Assembly: GCF_000717245.1 (NCBI RefSeq)
Contig: NZ_JNYQ01000008.1
Coordinates: 186,001 to 250,000 of the forward strand
Reading direction: 5' to 3'
Length of the DNA: 64,000 bases
Source: Kitasatospora papulosa
Lineage (GTDB): Bacteria > Actinomycetota > Actinomycetes > Streptomycetales > Streptomycetaceae
Shown: in pieces, positions 1 to 8,998 of the stretch
Numbering within the stretch: position 1 is the stretch's first letter
Layout: the number at the start of each line of letters is the position of its first letter
The notes under the pieces: generated by a model
Told to the model about the DNA's origin: nothing
Databases searched by the model: none
Seen by the model: only the letters and a program-made list of their open reading frames with translations
Made by a program: the position numbers and the translations under genes

Positions 1-1
1 G

Positions 2-1147
2 TCCTGGTACACCCACGGGCACGACTGGGACACCCACCCGCTGGCCATCGTGGACCAGGTGATCGACGTCGACACCACCGACCTGGACGCCGTGCTGGCC
101 GTCGTCACCGGTGAGGACGGCGCCCCCCTGGTCGACGGCCTCACCTCGTTCTCCGACTACCACACCGAGCTCGCCGCGCGGGCCGCCCAGCGGCTCGGCC
201 TGCCCGGACCCGACCCGGAGGCCGTGCGGACCGCCAACATCAAGGACCACCTGCGGATCGCACTCGGCGACGAACCGTTCAACATCCCTCATGTACTGGT
301 GGGGCACCGTGGCCAGCTCGACGAGGCGGCCCGCCGGCTCGGCTTCCCGATGATCGCCAAGCCCCCGGCGGAGGCGATCAGTTACGGGGTGCGCAGGGTC
401 GACGACATGGCCGGGCTCGTCGAGGCGTGGGAGGAACTCTCCGCGGTTCGGCACAGCCTGCGGGGCCAGCCGCGCAGCGGTGACGTCCTGCTGGAGCAGT
501 ACGTCGAGGGCGAGGAGGTCAGCGTCGAGACGATGACCGTGGACGGGCACACCCATGTCTTCGGCGTCACCTCCAAGGACCTCTTCGGCGACCCCGCCTA
601 CATCGAGTGCGGGCACACCTTCCCCGTACCGCTCTCCGACGAGGAGCGCGACGAGCTGTACCACGTGGTCCGCACGACCCTGGAGATGATCGGCTACCGG
701 CACGGCCCCTGCCACACCGAGGTCCGCCGCACCGAGTCCGGCTGGCGGATCATCGAGGCCAACCCGCGTACCCCGTCGAGCTGCATGACGATGCTGGTGA
801 CCGACGTGACCGGTCGCAGCCCGATCCTCGACGCCTGGCTGCTCACCATCGGCGTCACCCCGCCGATCGAGCCGGTCGTGCACCGCGGTGGCGCCGCGGT
901 CCGCATGATCTACCCCACCCGGCGCGGGACCCTCTCGCACATCGACGGCCTGGAGGCCGCGGCGGCGGTCGAGAACGTCCAGGTGCTGCTGCACGTCGAG
1001 AAGGGCGACCATCTTCTGCAGCGCATGGACAACTCCTCCTGCGTCGGCTTCACCTACTGCAACGGCCCGGACCGGCTCGCCGCGCAGGAGCTCGCGGACA
1101 AGGCGGCCGCGCTGCTCGACTTCGTCGTCGAGGAAGACCTCCGGTGA
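2..1147 (+). CDS. gcaS: N-glycyl-clavaminate synthetase, ATP-grasp ligase (5'-truncated by window edge)
   Basis: ATP-grasp ligase that in the clavulanic acid pathway joins glycine to clavaminic acid, one of the few defined late steps. The reading frame is open from base 2 onward, so the true start lies left of the window and the N-terminal part is missing. ATP-grasp signatures are visible: the lysine-containing strand GFPMIAKPPAE, the LLEQYVEGEEVSVE segment and the Mg-binding IIEANPR near the C-terminus. The stop overlaps the next gene's start by GTGA, indicating coupling to orf16, oppA2 and orf14. The assignment rests on fold plus the exact neighbourhood (orf14-oppA2-orf16-gcaS); in another setting it would only be called a carboxylate-amine ligase. 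Confidence 0.93.
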   Translation, partial: SWYTHGHDWDTHPLAIVDQVIDVDTTDLDAVLAVVTGEDGAPLVDGLTSFSDYHTELAARAAQRLGLPGPDPEAVRTANIKDHLRIALGDEPFNIPHVLVGHRGQLDEAARRLGFPMIAKPPAEAISYGVRRVDDMAGLVEAWEELSAVRHSLRGQPRSGDVLLEQYVEGEEVSVETMTVDGHTHVFGVTSKDLFGDPAYIECGHTFPVPLSDEERDELYHVVRTTLEMIGYRHGPCHTEVRRTESGWRIIEANPRTPSSCMTMLVTDVTGRSPILDAWLLTIGVTPPIEPVVHRGGAAVRMIYPTRRGTLSHIDGLEAAAAVENVQVLLHVEKGDHLLQRMDNSSCVGFTYCNGPDRLAAQELADKAAALLDFVVEEDLR

Positions 1148-2319
1148 GCCCGTATACCGAGGGCCCGGACGCCCAGGGCCCGGACGCCGTAAGGGCGGTG
1201 GCGGACGCGGCCGGACTGGAGGCGGCGGGCTGGAGCTCGCTGCTGGGGGCGGAGGACTTCTTCCAGACCCCGCGGTGGCTCGCCGTGCAGGAGGTCAACT
1301 CGGGTACGGCCATGGACTTCCTGCTCCGTGAACGGGCCGGCGCCCCGGTCGCCGGTCTGGTGACGGCGTGGGCCGACACGTCCGTCGCCTGGCTGCTCGC
1401 CCGGCCGGACGCCATGCTGCGACGCGCGCTGGAGCAGGAGGTTCCCGAGGCGGCCGGTGTGCTGCGCGACGTCGCCGGGGACGACCCGGACCGGCTGCTG
1501 CCCTCCCTGGTGTGCGGGGGGCGGCATCTGGGGCGCACCAGGACGCTCGCCTCGCCGGACGCCACCGCGGACGACCTCTCCGCGCTGCTGGACAGGGCCG
1601 AGGCGATGGCGGCGGACCGGGGGGCGGCGACCGTGTGCTTCCCGCACGTCGACGTACGGGACACCTCGCTGACCGGACTGCTGGAGAGCCGTGGCTACCG
1701 CCACCACCCCTCCGACCACTACGCCTGGCTGGACATCCCGTCCGGTGGTTTCGAGCAGTTCGTCGAGGAGATGAGCGCCCACCGGCGCCGCCGGGTGCGC
1801 CTGGAACGCAGGGCGCTCGCGGAGGCCGGTGTCGAGGTGAACGTCGAGCCGCTGACGCAGGCGCTCTGCCCCCGCCTCGGAGAACTCGACGCCAACCTCC
1901 TGCGCAAGTACGGGAATCCGGCCAGCGACGAGGGCTCAGCCCGGATGATCGGGCGGATCGCCGAGATCATGGGCGACGACGTCCTGGTGTCCGTGGCCCG
2001 GCAGCACGGCAGCATCATCGGCTTCGGGATGGTGCTGCGGTCCCGCGCCCGGGGCGAGGAGCAGTGGTACGGCCACCGGGCGGGGTTCGACTACGAGGCC
2101 CAGGGCAAGCTGCCGCTCTACTACGACGTCCTGTACTACCAGGTGCTGGACGCCGCGGCGAAGGAGGGCGCCACCGTCCTGCACGCCGGGATCGGCAGCG
2201 TCAAGGCGAAGCTGGCCCGTGGCTGCCAGGCCAGCGAGCAGCGCTCCTACCTGCTGCCGGTACACCGCACCGAGGGTGCCGCGGACGCGCCCTCCGACGA
2301 CCGGGAGACGACCACCTGA
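1144..2319 (+). CDS. orf16: Clavulanic acid cluster ORF16, FemAB/GNAT-like acyltransferase fold
   Basis: 391-residue protein starting at a GTG that overlaps the gcaS stop (GTGA). The C-terminal half resembles the FemAB/peptidogalycan-biosynthesis branch of the GNAT superfamily: an SAHRRRRVRLERR helix around residues 215-230, then a GFGMVLRSR strand and a LHAGIGSVKAKLARGC segment. The N-terminal half is less characteristic. Family members use aminoacyl-tRNA or acyl donors, so transfer of an aminoacyl or acyl group to a clavam intermediate is an attractive guess, but the biochemical role of ORF16 is not settled in any organism that I know of. Coupled to oppA2 downstream through ATGA. Confidence 0.88.
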   Translation: MSPYTEGPDAQGPDAVRAVADAAGLEAAGWSSLLGAEDFFQTPRWLAVQEVNSGTAMDFLLRERAGAPVAGLVTAWADTSVAWLLARPDAMLRRALEQEVPEAAGVLRDVAGDDPDRLLPSLVCGGRHLGRTRTLASPDATADDLSALLDRAEAMAADRGAATVCFPHVDVRDTSLTGLLESRGYRHHPSDHYAWLDIPSGGFEQFVEEMSAHRRRRVRLERRALAEAGVEVNVEPLTQALCPRLGELDANLLRKYGNPASDEGSARMIGRIAEIMGDDVLVSVARQHGSIIGFGMVLRSRARGEEQWYGHRAGFDYEAQGKLPLYYDVLYYQVLDAAAKEGATVLHAGIGSVKAKLARGCQASEQRSYLLPVHRTEGAADAPSDDRETTT

Positions 2320-4022
2320 TGAGCGACGCCACGAATCTCCGGGAAGGCGCCGGCTGGAACGCCGCCGTCGGGGCGGTCGTCGCCCCCTCCGGCCGGCGCG
2401 GAGGCACACTGCGTCTGGTCTCGTCGGCCGATGTCGACTCCCTCGACCCGGCACGGACCTACTACGTCTGGGTCTGGCTGCTCCAACGCCTCCTCAACCG
2501 CACGCTGATGGCGTACCCCACCGATCCCGGGCCCGCGGGTCTGGTGCCCGTACCGGACCTCGCGGAGGGGCCCGGGGTGGCGAGCGACGGAAACCGGACC
2601 TGGACCTACCGGCTCCGCGAGGGGGTGCGCTTCGACGACGGCACCCCGGTCACCTCGGCCGACGTACGGTACGCGGTGCAGAGGATCTTCGCGCAGGACG
2701 TGCTCCCGGGCGGGCCGACCTATCTGGTGCCGCTCCTGGACGACCCGGACCGCCCGTACGCGGGGCCCTACCGGGACGGCGAGGACGGCCTGCCCTCCGT
2801 GCTCACCCCGGACGCGCGCACGATCGTGTTCCGGCTGCGCACCCCGTTCTCCGACTTCGACCACCTGATGGCCCAGCCCTGCGTCTCCCCCGTGCCCCGG
2901 CACGCCGACACCGGGGCCCGCTACGGCGAGGACCCGCGCTGCACCGGGCCCTACCGGGTCGCCGAGCACCGGGCGGGCAGCAGGCTGCTGCTGGAACGCA
3001 ACCCGCACTGGGACCGTGCCACCGACCCCGTGCGGCCGGCGCTCCCGGACCGGGTGGACGTCGCCATCGGCTTCGACCCGGACGAGATGGACGAGCGCCT
3101 GATCGCCGGGGAGTTCGACATCAATCTGGAGGGCCGCGGCCTTCAGCACGCGGCCCAGGGCCGTCTGGCCGGCGACCCCGTGCTGCGCTCACGCACCGAC
3201 AACCCGAAGACGAGCTTCCTGCACTTCGTCTCGCTCCAGCCGCACATCCCGCCCTTCGACAACGTGCACGTGCGGCGGGCCGTGCACCACGCGGCCGACA
3301 AGATCCTGCTCCAGGAGGCCCGGGGCGGCCCGGTCACCGGGGGCGACCTGACCACGGCGCTCTTCCCGCCGGGGCTCCCGTCCCATCAGGCGCTGGACCG
3401 CTATCCGACCGGGCCCGATCTGCGCGGCGACCTCGATGCCGCCCGCGCCGAACTCGAAGCGGCCGGCCTGCCCGACGGCTTCGACGCCGTCATCGGGACC
3501 CAGCGCGGCAAGTTCCGGCTGGTCGCGGACGCGGTCGTGGAGTCCGTCGCACGTGTCGGCATCCGGCTGACCGTCAAGGAACTCGACGTGGCGACGTACT
3601 TCAGCCAGGGCGCCGGCTCGCCGGAGACGATCCGCAAGCACGGTCTCGGCCTGATCGTGACCGACTGGGGCGCCGACTTCCCCACCGAGTACGGTTTCCT
3701 CGCCCCGCTGGTGGACGGCCGGCTGATCCGCCCCGGCGGCGGCAACTGGAACATCGCCGAGCTCGACGACCCGAAGATCAACGAGCTGATCGACACCGGG
3801 CTGCACACCGCCGACCCCGCCGCGCGCACGGAACTGTGGCGCGAGGTGGAGCGGCGGGTCATGGACCACGCGGTGATCCTGCCGCTGGTCCACGACAAGA
3901 CCCTGCACTACCGGGGCCCCCGCGCCACCGATGTCTTCGTCCACCCCGCCTTCGGCCTGTACGACATCCAGGCCATGGGCGTCACCGACACCCGCACCGA
4001 CCGGGAGACCGACACCGCATGA
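2319..4022 (+). CDS. oppA2: Oligopeptide-binding-type protein OppA2 of the clavulanic acid cluster
   Basis: 567-residue member of solute-binding protein family 5 (OppA/DppA type), required for clavulanic acid formation in S. clavuligerus although it lacks its own permease genes. ATG overlaps the orf16 stop (ATGA). Family landmarks are visible: GGTLRLVSSADVDSLDP near the N-terminus, the RTWTYRLREGVRFDDGTPV block and LLLERNPHWD in the middle. Notably I see no signal peptide or lipobox: the protein starts with a hydrophilic MSDATNLREG segment, as does OppA1 here. This argues for an unusual location or export route, or a catalytic rather than uptake role. Binding of arginine-containing peptides or N-glycyl-clavaminate has been discussed for the family. 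Confidence 0.93.
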   Translation: MSDATNLREGAGWNAAVGAVVAPSGRRGGTLRLVSSADVDSLDPARTYYVWVWLLQRLLNRTLMAYPTDPGPAGLVPVPDLAEGPGVASDGNRTWTYRLREGVRFDDGTPVTSADVRYAVQRIFAQDVLPGGPTYLVPLLDDPDRPYAGPYRDGEDGLPSVLTPDARTIVFRLRTPFSDFDHLMAQPCVSPVPRHADTGARYGEDPRCTGPYRVAEHRAGSRLLLERNPHWDRATDPVRPALPDRVDVAIGFDPDEMDERLIAGEFDINLEGRGLQHAAQGRLAGDPVLRSRTDNPKTSFLHFVSLQPHIPPFDNVHVRRAVHHAADKILLQEARGGPVTGGDLTTALFPPGLPSHQALDRYPTGPDLRGDLDAARAELEAAGLPDGFDAVIGTQRGKFRLVADAVVESVARVGIRLTVKELDVATYFSQGAGSPETIRKHGLGLIVTDWGADFPTEYGFLAPLVDGRLIRPGGGNWNIAELDDPKINELIDTGLHTADPAARTELWREVERRVMDHAVILPLVHDKTLHYRGPRATDVFVHPAFGLYDIQAMGVTDTRTDRETDTA

Positions 4023-5050
4023 ACGACACAGCAGCGGACCTCCGCTTCGTCCCGCTGGAAGCCGACGACGTACCCACGGTGGACGCCTGGCTCCGGCTGA
4101 CCACGGAGAGCGCCGAGGACGTGCCCCTGTCCGCCGCCCCTCACTGCGCGGCCGACCTCACCGGATCGGTGCGCTTCGCACCGCCGGACACCTCGCTGGC
4201 CGGGGAGGTCGCGTTCCTCGGCGGGCAGGCGGTGGGCGCACTCCGGCTGGTGCTTCCCGACGGGGCGCCGGTCGCCGTCGTCGACCAGCTGCTGACCGCG
4301 CCGAAGGAGCGCCGTCAGGGCATAGGGACCGCCCTGTTCCGGCGGGCCCGCTCCCTGGCCGCGGAGCACGGCCGCACGCTCCTGGTCGCCGACGTGGTCC
4401 AGGCACTGCCCGGGGGGCCCGTGCGGGACGAGGGTCCCGCCGCGTTCGCGGCCGCGCTGGGCGCCACCGTGTCCGACGGCCCCGAGGGCGTCCACCAGTG
4501 GCTCGACCTGGACCGCCACGACCCCTCGGCCGGCGGCGTCCCCGAGGTCCCGGCCGGCTACCGGCTCCAGCGCTGGGGGACGGTGACACCGGACGCGTTC
4601 GCGATCGCGGTCTCCGAACTCGGCCAGTCGCTCGGCGCGAGCCCGCCGGAGACCTGGGGCGAGGGGCCCGACGCGGTGCGCACCAGCCATGTGCGGCGCT
4701 ACGAGCGGATGCGGGTGGGTCGTGGACGGCGCGCCTACCACGTGGGCGCCGTCCACGAGGCGACCGGCGAACTCGCCGGATTCACCAGTGCGTCCAAGAC
4801 CACCGGCAACCCGGAGCACCTCCTCCAGGGCATGACCGTGGTGGCCGCGGCGCACCGCGGTCATGGCCTGGGTCTCGTGCTGAAGCTCGCGAACCTCGCC
4901 CATGTGCGTGAGTACGAGCCGCGCGTGCGGCTGATCGAGACGGCGAACGCGGACGACAACCGTCCGATGATCGCCCTCAACGAGGCGATGGGCTTCGTGC
5001 CTCAGGAGCGTTTCGTCTCCTGGGAGGCGCCGGTCGCCCCCGCCGCCTGA
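4019..5050 (+). CDS. orf14: Clavulanic acid cluster ORF14, tandem GNAT acetyltransferase
   Basis: 343 residues with two GNAT-fold halves, as in S. clavuligerus ORF14, where acetyl-CoA was found bound. Acetyl-CoA-binding signatures are seen in both halves: RRQGIGTALFRRARSLA around residue 100 and HRGHGLGLVLKLANLA around residue 280. ATG overlaps the oppA2 stop (ATGA), making this the last gene of the four-gene rightward operon. Its 3' end overlaps the convergent orf13 by 49 bases. A plausible role is acetylation of a late clavam intermediate such as N-glycyl-clavaminate; this is inferred from context, not visible in the sequence. Confidence 0.93.
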   Translation: MNDTAADLRFVPLEADDVPTVDAWLRLTTESAEDVPLSAAPHCAADLTGSVRFAPPDTSLAGEVAFLGGQAVGALRLVLPDGAPVAVVDQLLTAPKERRQGIGTALFRRARSLAAEHGRTLLVADVVQALPGGPVRDEGPAAFAAALGATVSDGPEGVHQWLDLDRHDPSAGGVPEVPAGYRLQRWGTVTPDAFAIAVSELGQSLGASPPETWGEGPDAVRTSHVRRYERMRVGRGRRAYHVGAVHEATGELAGFTSASKTTGNPEHLLQGMTVVAAAHRGHGLGLVLKLANLAHVREYEPRVRLIETANADDNRPMIALNEAMGFVPQERFVSWEAPVAPAA

Positions 5051-5985
5051 GTGCCCGTCGGCCGCCCCCCGCCCCCTTCTTCGGGGAGGCGGGGGGCGGC
5101 CGCGCGCTCACGCGCGAAGCGCGGCAGCCAGCCGGTGCCCAGCAGCACCCCGGCGACGACGACGGCTCCGCCCGCCACCGCCCATCCGGTGGGCCGCTCG
5201 TCCAGCGCCAGCCAGGCGCCGACCAGGCCGACCACCGGCACGAGCATCGAGAACGGCGCGACCACCCCGGCCGGGTAGCGCTTGAGCAGCGCCGTCCAGA
5301 TCCCGGAGCCGACGACGCTGCCCAGCACCGCGATGTAGACGAGTGCGACGAGGCCCGGCCAGCCCTCCGGGCCGAAGGCGGACCCCAGCGCCCGCCATCC
5401 CGTGGCCGGCCCCTCCATCACCGCGGACAGCGCCAGCAGCGGCAGCGGCGGGACCACCGCCATCCACAGGGCGAACCGGAGCGGATACTCCGGCTTCGCC
5501 TGCCGGCTGGCCAGGTTGCCCACCGCCCAACCGAGCGCGGCCAGCACGGTCAGCACCAGAGGCATCAGCGGGGCCGTGCGCGAGCGGTCCACCGCGATGA
5601 CCACCATGCCCAGCACCGCCAGTCCGATGCCCGCCAGTTGCCGTCCGCTGACGCGCTCGCGCAGCAGCAGGGCCCCCAGCAGCACCGTGAAGGGCGCCGA
5701 CGCCTGCACCACGACGGACGCCAGACCGGACGGCATGCCCTGCTCGATGGCCAGGAACAGCAGCCCGAACTGGGCCACGCCGAAGCCGAGTCCGTATCCG
5801 AGCAGCCAGCGCAGCGGCACCCCCGGGCGAGGCACGAACAGGACCACCGGCACCGCCAGCACCAGGTAGCGCAGCGCCGCCAGGAAGAACGGCGGGAAGT
5901 GGTCGAGGCCGACCCGCACCGCGAGGAAGTTCAGTCCCCACAGCACGGCCACCAGCACCGCCAGCGAGCGGTCCCGGGCGGTCAC
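5002..5985 (-). CDS. orf13: Clavulanic acid cluster ORF13, EamA/DMT-family exporter
   Basis: 327-residue integral membrane protein with about ten hydrophobic segments and two internally similar EamA halves (for example VLVAVLWGLNFLAVRVGL at the N-terminus and the GTGWLPRF end of the second half). Drug/metabolite transporter family; in this setting the likely job is export of clavulanic acid or an intermediate. Starts at GTG, overlapping the orf12 stop (GTGA). The last 16 codons run into orf14 on the other strand, and the glycine-rich C-terminal tail is encoded by a strong GC hairpin (5061-5100), so the tail may be poorly conserved or cover a terminator. From memory, orf13 was reported not to be expressed in a silent relative. 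Confidence 0.92.
   Translation of the reverse strand: MTARDRSLAVLVAVLWGLNFLAVRVGLDHFPPFFLAALRYLVLAVPVVLFVPRPGVPLRWLLGYGLGFGVAQFGLLFLAIEQGMPSGLASVVVQASAPFTVLLGALLLRERVSGRQLAGIGLAVLGMVVIAVDRSRTAPLMPLVLTVLAALGWAVGNLASRQAKPEYPLRFALWMAVVPPLPLLALSAVMEGPATGWRALGSAFGPEGWPGLVALVYIAVLGSVVGSGIWTALLKRYPAGVVAPFSMLVPVVGLVGAWLALDERPTGWAVAGGAVVVAGVLLGTGWLPRFARERAAAPRLPEEGGGGRPTGTQAAGATGASQETKRS
5061..5100. terminator. GC-rich hairpin at the orf14/orf13 convergence
   Basis: Perfect 13-bp inverted repeat (5061-5073 with 5088-5100), with a further CCC/GGG pairing inside and a loop around TTCTTC. It sits 10 bases after the orf14 stop and so can end rightward transcription. On the other strand it lies within the last codons of orf13, before that gene's stop. 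A terminator function is likely for the orf14 operon. Confidence 0.7.
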
Positions 5986-7280
5986 CGGGAGGTGCCGGAG
6001 AGAAGTCCGGATCCGATGACGCGGCCGCCCATGCCGCGGAGGAACTGCCCGTCACCGATGAGCTTCTGGTCGTCCGCGCGCTGCTGGAGCACGAGCGTGT
6101 AACGGACCCCGTCGGGATCCTGGAGCAGCCAGCAGAACATCATGACGCCGGGGCACGAGCCGCCCTTGAACACGACGCGGGGCCAGCGGGCCGCGTCGAC
6201 CGGGACCCCCGGGTAGGCCGTGAGGATGTCCTCGACGGCGCCGCTGGTGTCCCGCGTCCCGTCGTCGGCCAGCGCGCCGAGCACCCGTGCGACGTCCCAG
6301 GCGCTCATGTGCCAGTCCAGACCCAGCTGGTGCACGGTCGCCCCGAGGTCGGAGCCGCGTACGGTCATGGGACCGGCGATCCGGTCCAGCAGGCGCCGTC
6401 GTCCGTCCTCGTCCGCGGCGACCCACTCGGCCCGCAGCCCGGGAGCGCCCCAGCCGATCTCGAAGACCTCGTGGCTCGACAGGAACGGCCGCAGCAGGGC
6501 GGGATCACTGTGCCCGCCCTCCACGACGGCCCGTTCGACGGCGTCCCGGCCCAGCAGGTCCTGGATGAGGTCGGCGGCGGTGTTGTCGCTCATCGCGATC
6601 ATCTTGTACGCCGTCTCGCGCACCGAGACCCGTGTGCCGTCGGGCAGTTCCTGCATGTCACCGGTCGGCAGGCTGCGCAGTGCCGGCGTCACCGTCACCT
6701 CGTCGTCCCAGCGGACGGAGCCGGAGGCGACCGCGTCCGCCAGGGCCCGCATGAGGTACAGCTTGTACGAGGAGCCGTTGGGCATGGGCCGGTCGGCCTC
6801 CCTCGCGTACAGCGTCTCGGTCGTCCCGCCCTCCTCGCGGGTCACCAGCGCCGACCAGGTCACCCCGGGCTGCTCCAGGGCGGCCTCCAGGTCGTCCCAT
6901 CCATGCACGGCCGGGGTGACCACCTCGGGCCCCAGGTGCAGGACGCGGATCAGCCCCGTGGAGTCCAGCGTCAGCGACAGCGTGGAGCGGGTCCCCGAGG
7001 GGCCTTCGAGGGTCACCCACGACTTGTGGGCGACCGGCTGGTACTCGGTGACGGTGAACGGGCCGAGGCCGCGCCACTGTTCGAGCGTCGCGGCGAAACC
7101 CTGCGGGTGCCGGGCGAGGAACACGGGGACGAAGTGCTCGGACAGGTCGTCGTCACGGGGCGCCTCGGGGGCGGTCAGCAGCTCCGCCGCCCAGCGGGTG
7201 CGGCTCCCGAGTGGGGTGTCGTCACCGTCGAGCGCGGCCCGCGCGCGGGCGGAGGCGTCGGAACCGGGCAGATCGATCAT
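5982..7280 (-). CDS. orf12: Clavulanic acid cluster ORF12, serine beta-lactamase-like protein
   Basis: 432 residues. Essential in S. clavuligerus, where the purified protein showed cephalosporin esterase activity rather than real beta-lactamase activity. N-terminal part (about 30-130) fits the steroid-isomerase/NTF2-like domain; the C-terminal domain is of the class A beta-lactamase/PBP fold. All three active-site motifs are visible: S170-S-Y-K173, S231-D-N233 and K372-G-G, a constant offset of three from the published residues Ser173, Ser234 and Lys375. Two ATGs lie in tandem at 7283 and 7280; I chose 7280 because AGGAG then has a 5-base spacing. Stop overlaps orf13 by GTGA. The KGG third motif instead of KTG is shared with the known ORF12. 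Confidence 0.94.
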   Translation of the reverse strand: MIDLPGSDASARARAALDGDDTPLGSRTRWAAELLTAPEAPRDDDLSEHFVPVFLARHPQGFAATLEQWRGLGPFTVTEYQPVAHKSWVTLEGPSGTRSTLSLTLDSTGLIRVLHLGPEVVTPAVHGWDDLEAALEQPGVTWSALVTREEGGTTETLYAREADRPMPNGSSYKLYLMRALADAVASGSVRWDDEVTVTPALRSLPTGDMQELPDGTRVSVRETAYKMIAMSDNTAADLIQDLLGRDAVERAVVEGGHSDPALLRPFLSSHEVFEIGWGAPGLRAEWVAADEDGRRRLLDRIAGPMTVRGSDLGATVHQLGLDWHMSAWDVARVLGALADDGTRDTSGAVEDILTAYPGVPVDAARWPRVVFKGGSCPGVMMFCWLLQDPDGVRYTLVLQQRADDQKLIGDGQFLRGMGGRVIGSGLLSGTSR

Positions 7281-7315
7281 CATCGCTCCTCGACGGCCGT
7301 TGCCGGCCGTTGGTG

Positions 7316-7528
7316 TCAGTCCTCGGTGACCGTGATGGCCGTGCACGGGCAGAGGTCGGCGCACAGCCGTACCGTCTCGTGCAGTTCGGGCGGTGGTGCG
7401 GCCTGGAGCAGGACGACGGTGCCGCTCTCGTCGTCCTGTTCGAAGACCCGGGGCTCGGTCGCCGCGCAGCGGCCCATGGAGCAGCAGGCGTCCGTGTCCA
7501 CGGACACGCGGAGCCGGCCGGCGCTCAC
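7316..7528 (-). CDS. fd: Ferredoxin of the clavulanic acid cluster
   Basis: 70-residue [3Fe-4S]-type ferredoxin with cysteines in DACCSMGRC and in the C-terminal CADLCPC, the usual pattern for Streptomyces P450 partners. GTG start overlaps the cyp stop (GTGA), so the two are translationally coupled. It should pass electrons to the adjacent P450. No ferredoxin reductase is encoded in the window, so a housekeeping reductase must feed it. Ends 36 bases before the orf12 start, in the same leftward operon (cyp-fd-orf12-orf13). Confidence 0.94.
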   Translation of the reverse strand: MSAGRLRVSVDTDACCSMGRCAATEPRVFEQDDESGTVVLLQAAPPPELHETVRLCADLCPCTAITVTED

Positions 7529-8757
7529 CAGGTCACCGGGAGCGCGCCGAGGCCGTAGCTGGACACCTCGTGCCGGAAGTCCAGTTCGGCGAAGGGGACG
7601 GCGAGGCGGGCGCCGGGCATCCAGCGCAGCACGGCGGCCAGCATCTCCTCCAGTTCCACCTTGGCCAGCCACTGGCCGAGGCACTGGTGGATGCCGTGGC
7701 CGAAGGCGAGATGGCGGCGGGCGTCACGGCCCGGGTCCAGGGTGTCGGGGTCGGGGAAGACCGACGCGTCGCGGTTGCCGGCCGAGAGGGACACGACCAC
7801 TCCCTCGCCGGCCCTGATGGTCACGTCGCCCAGCTCCACGTCCTCCAGCGCCGCACGGGCGAGGCCGTTCTGCACGATGGAGTGGTAGCGCAGCAGTTCC
7901 TCGACCGCCTTCGGCAGCAGCTCGGGGTCCTTGTCCAGGGCGTCGGCCAGCCCCTGGTCGGTGACCAGGCTCAGCAGGCTGAGACTGGCCTGGCTGGTCG
8001 TCGTCCCGTGTCCGGCCACCAGCAGCAGCCGGCACATCGGGACCATCTCCTCGACGGTCAGCTTCCCGGTGCGCACCTGGTCGACGACGAGGCGGCTCAG
8101 CAGGTCGTCGCCGGGCTCGGGCATCCGCATGCGCTCCTCGACCACGTCGCGCAGCAGACCGTCCAGCTCGTCGCGGGCGGCGGCGACCTGGGCGGGCGGG
8201 TAGCCGCGGTCGATGAGGATGCCCGCGCGGTTCTCGATCAGTTCGCGCTGCTCGTCGGACACGCCGAAGAGCAGTGCGATCACCCGGGAGGGGACGGGGA
8301 TCGTCAGGCCGCGCACCAGATCGACCGGGCGCTCGCCCCGGGTCAGTTCGCCGAGCATCTCGTCCAGGTGCTCCCGCAGCACGGGCCGCATCGCTTCGGC
8401 CCTGCCGTGCAGGAAGTCGCGGGTGAGCATGGACCGCAGCCGTGCGTGGTCGGGGTCGTCCATGCGGATGAAGGAGGCGGTGTGGGGCTTGTCCCGCACC
8501 AGGGGGGAGGTGGTCGTCATCATCGGGAAGCCGGGCGCGCTGGTCACGGCGGTGAACCGACGGTCACCGAGCACCGCACGCACGTGCGCGTGGGCCGTGA
8601 CCAGCCACACCTGGCTGCCGTCCCACATCGTGATGCGGCTCGCGGCCGGACCGGACCTCAGCAGTGCGAGCGGGGGCGGTGGATCGATCGGGGAGACGCG
8701 TTCCATCGGATAGGACGGCACTGCGGTCGCCTTCGGGGATGCTGCGTCCTGCGTCAT
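7525..8757 (-). CDS. cyp: Cytochrome P450 of the clavulanic acid cluster
   Basis: 410-residue soluble class I P450. I-helix oxygen-binding motif AGHGTTTSQ, ExxR in EELLRY, and heme-cysteine signature FGHGIHQCLG are all present and spaced normally. In S. clavuligerus the gene (orf10) is needed for clavulanic acid; an oxidative role in the poorly understood conversion of clavaminate-derived intermediates to clavaldehyde is assumed. ATG 8757 is preferred over the in-frame GTG 8766 because a GGTGGG stretch then lies just upstream. First gene of the leftward operon; it shares a divergent promoter region with cad. Confidence 0.93.
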   Translation of the reverse strand: MTQDAASPKATAVPSYPMERVSPIDPPPPLALLRSGPAASRITMWDGSQVWLVTAHAHVRAVLGDRRFTAVTSAPGFPMMTTTSPLVRDKPHTASFIRMDDPDHARLRSMLTRDFLHGRAEAMRPVLREHLDEMLGELTRGERPVDLVRGLTIPVPSRVIALLFGVSDEQRELIENRAGILIDRGYPPAQVAAARDELDGLLRDVVEERMRMPEPGDDLLSRLVVDQVRTGKLTVEEMVPMCRLLLVAGHGTTTSQASLSLLSLVTDQGLADALDKDPELLPKAVEELLRYHSIVQNGLARAALEDVELGDVTIRAGEGVVVSLSAGNRDASVFPDPDTLDPGRDARRHLAFGHGIHQCLGQWLAKVELEEMLAAVLRWMPGARLAVPFAELDFRHEVSSYGLGALPVTW

Positions 8758-8998
8758 GGGTCCCACCTATCGCTGCACGGGCATGCCGACGTGAAGTAGC
8801 GGCCCCATCCTCACCGCCCTTCCCGCGCCCTCCCCTTCGGGGTGGTGCGACCCGCATAACCGGCCACGAACGCACATAACCGGGGGCGCAGGAAGCCGTT
8901 CACCGGACGTCGGACCGGCTGGTACGTTCGGCGCGCCGTACCGTCGTCTTTCGGCCGGATTTCCGGGTCCGGCCCACCACCCCGAGAACGAGGACCAC
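8758..8998. promoter_or_regulatory. Divergent cyp / cad promoter region with direct repeat
   Basis: 241-base region between divergent starts. It contains a 9-base direct repeat, CATAACCGG, at 8855-8863 and 8875-8883, about two helical turns apart. The core CATAACCG recurs just upstream of claR (9883-9890). I infer a possible binding site for ClaR or CcaR. A GAGG stretch precedes the cad ATG. No convincing -35/-10 pair was recognised. Confidence 0.45.

Noticed and set aside
5982..7280. ORF12 as a true class A beta-lactamase
   Set aside because: It has the NTF2-like N-terminal domain and KGG third motif of the clavulanic acid ORF12; that protein is reported not to be a real beta-lactamase.
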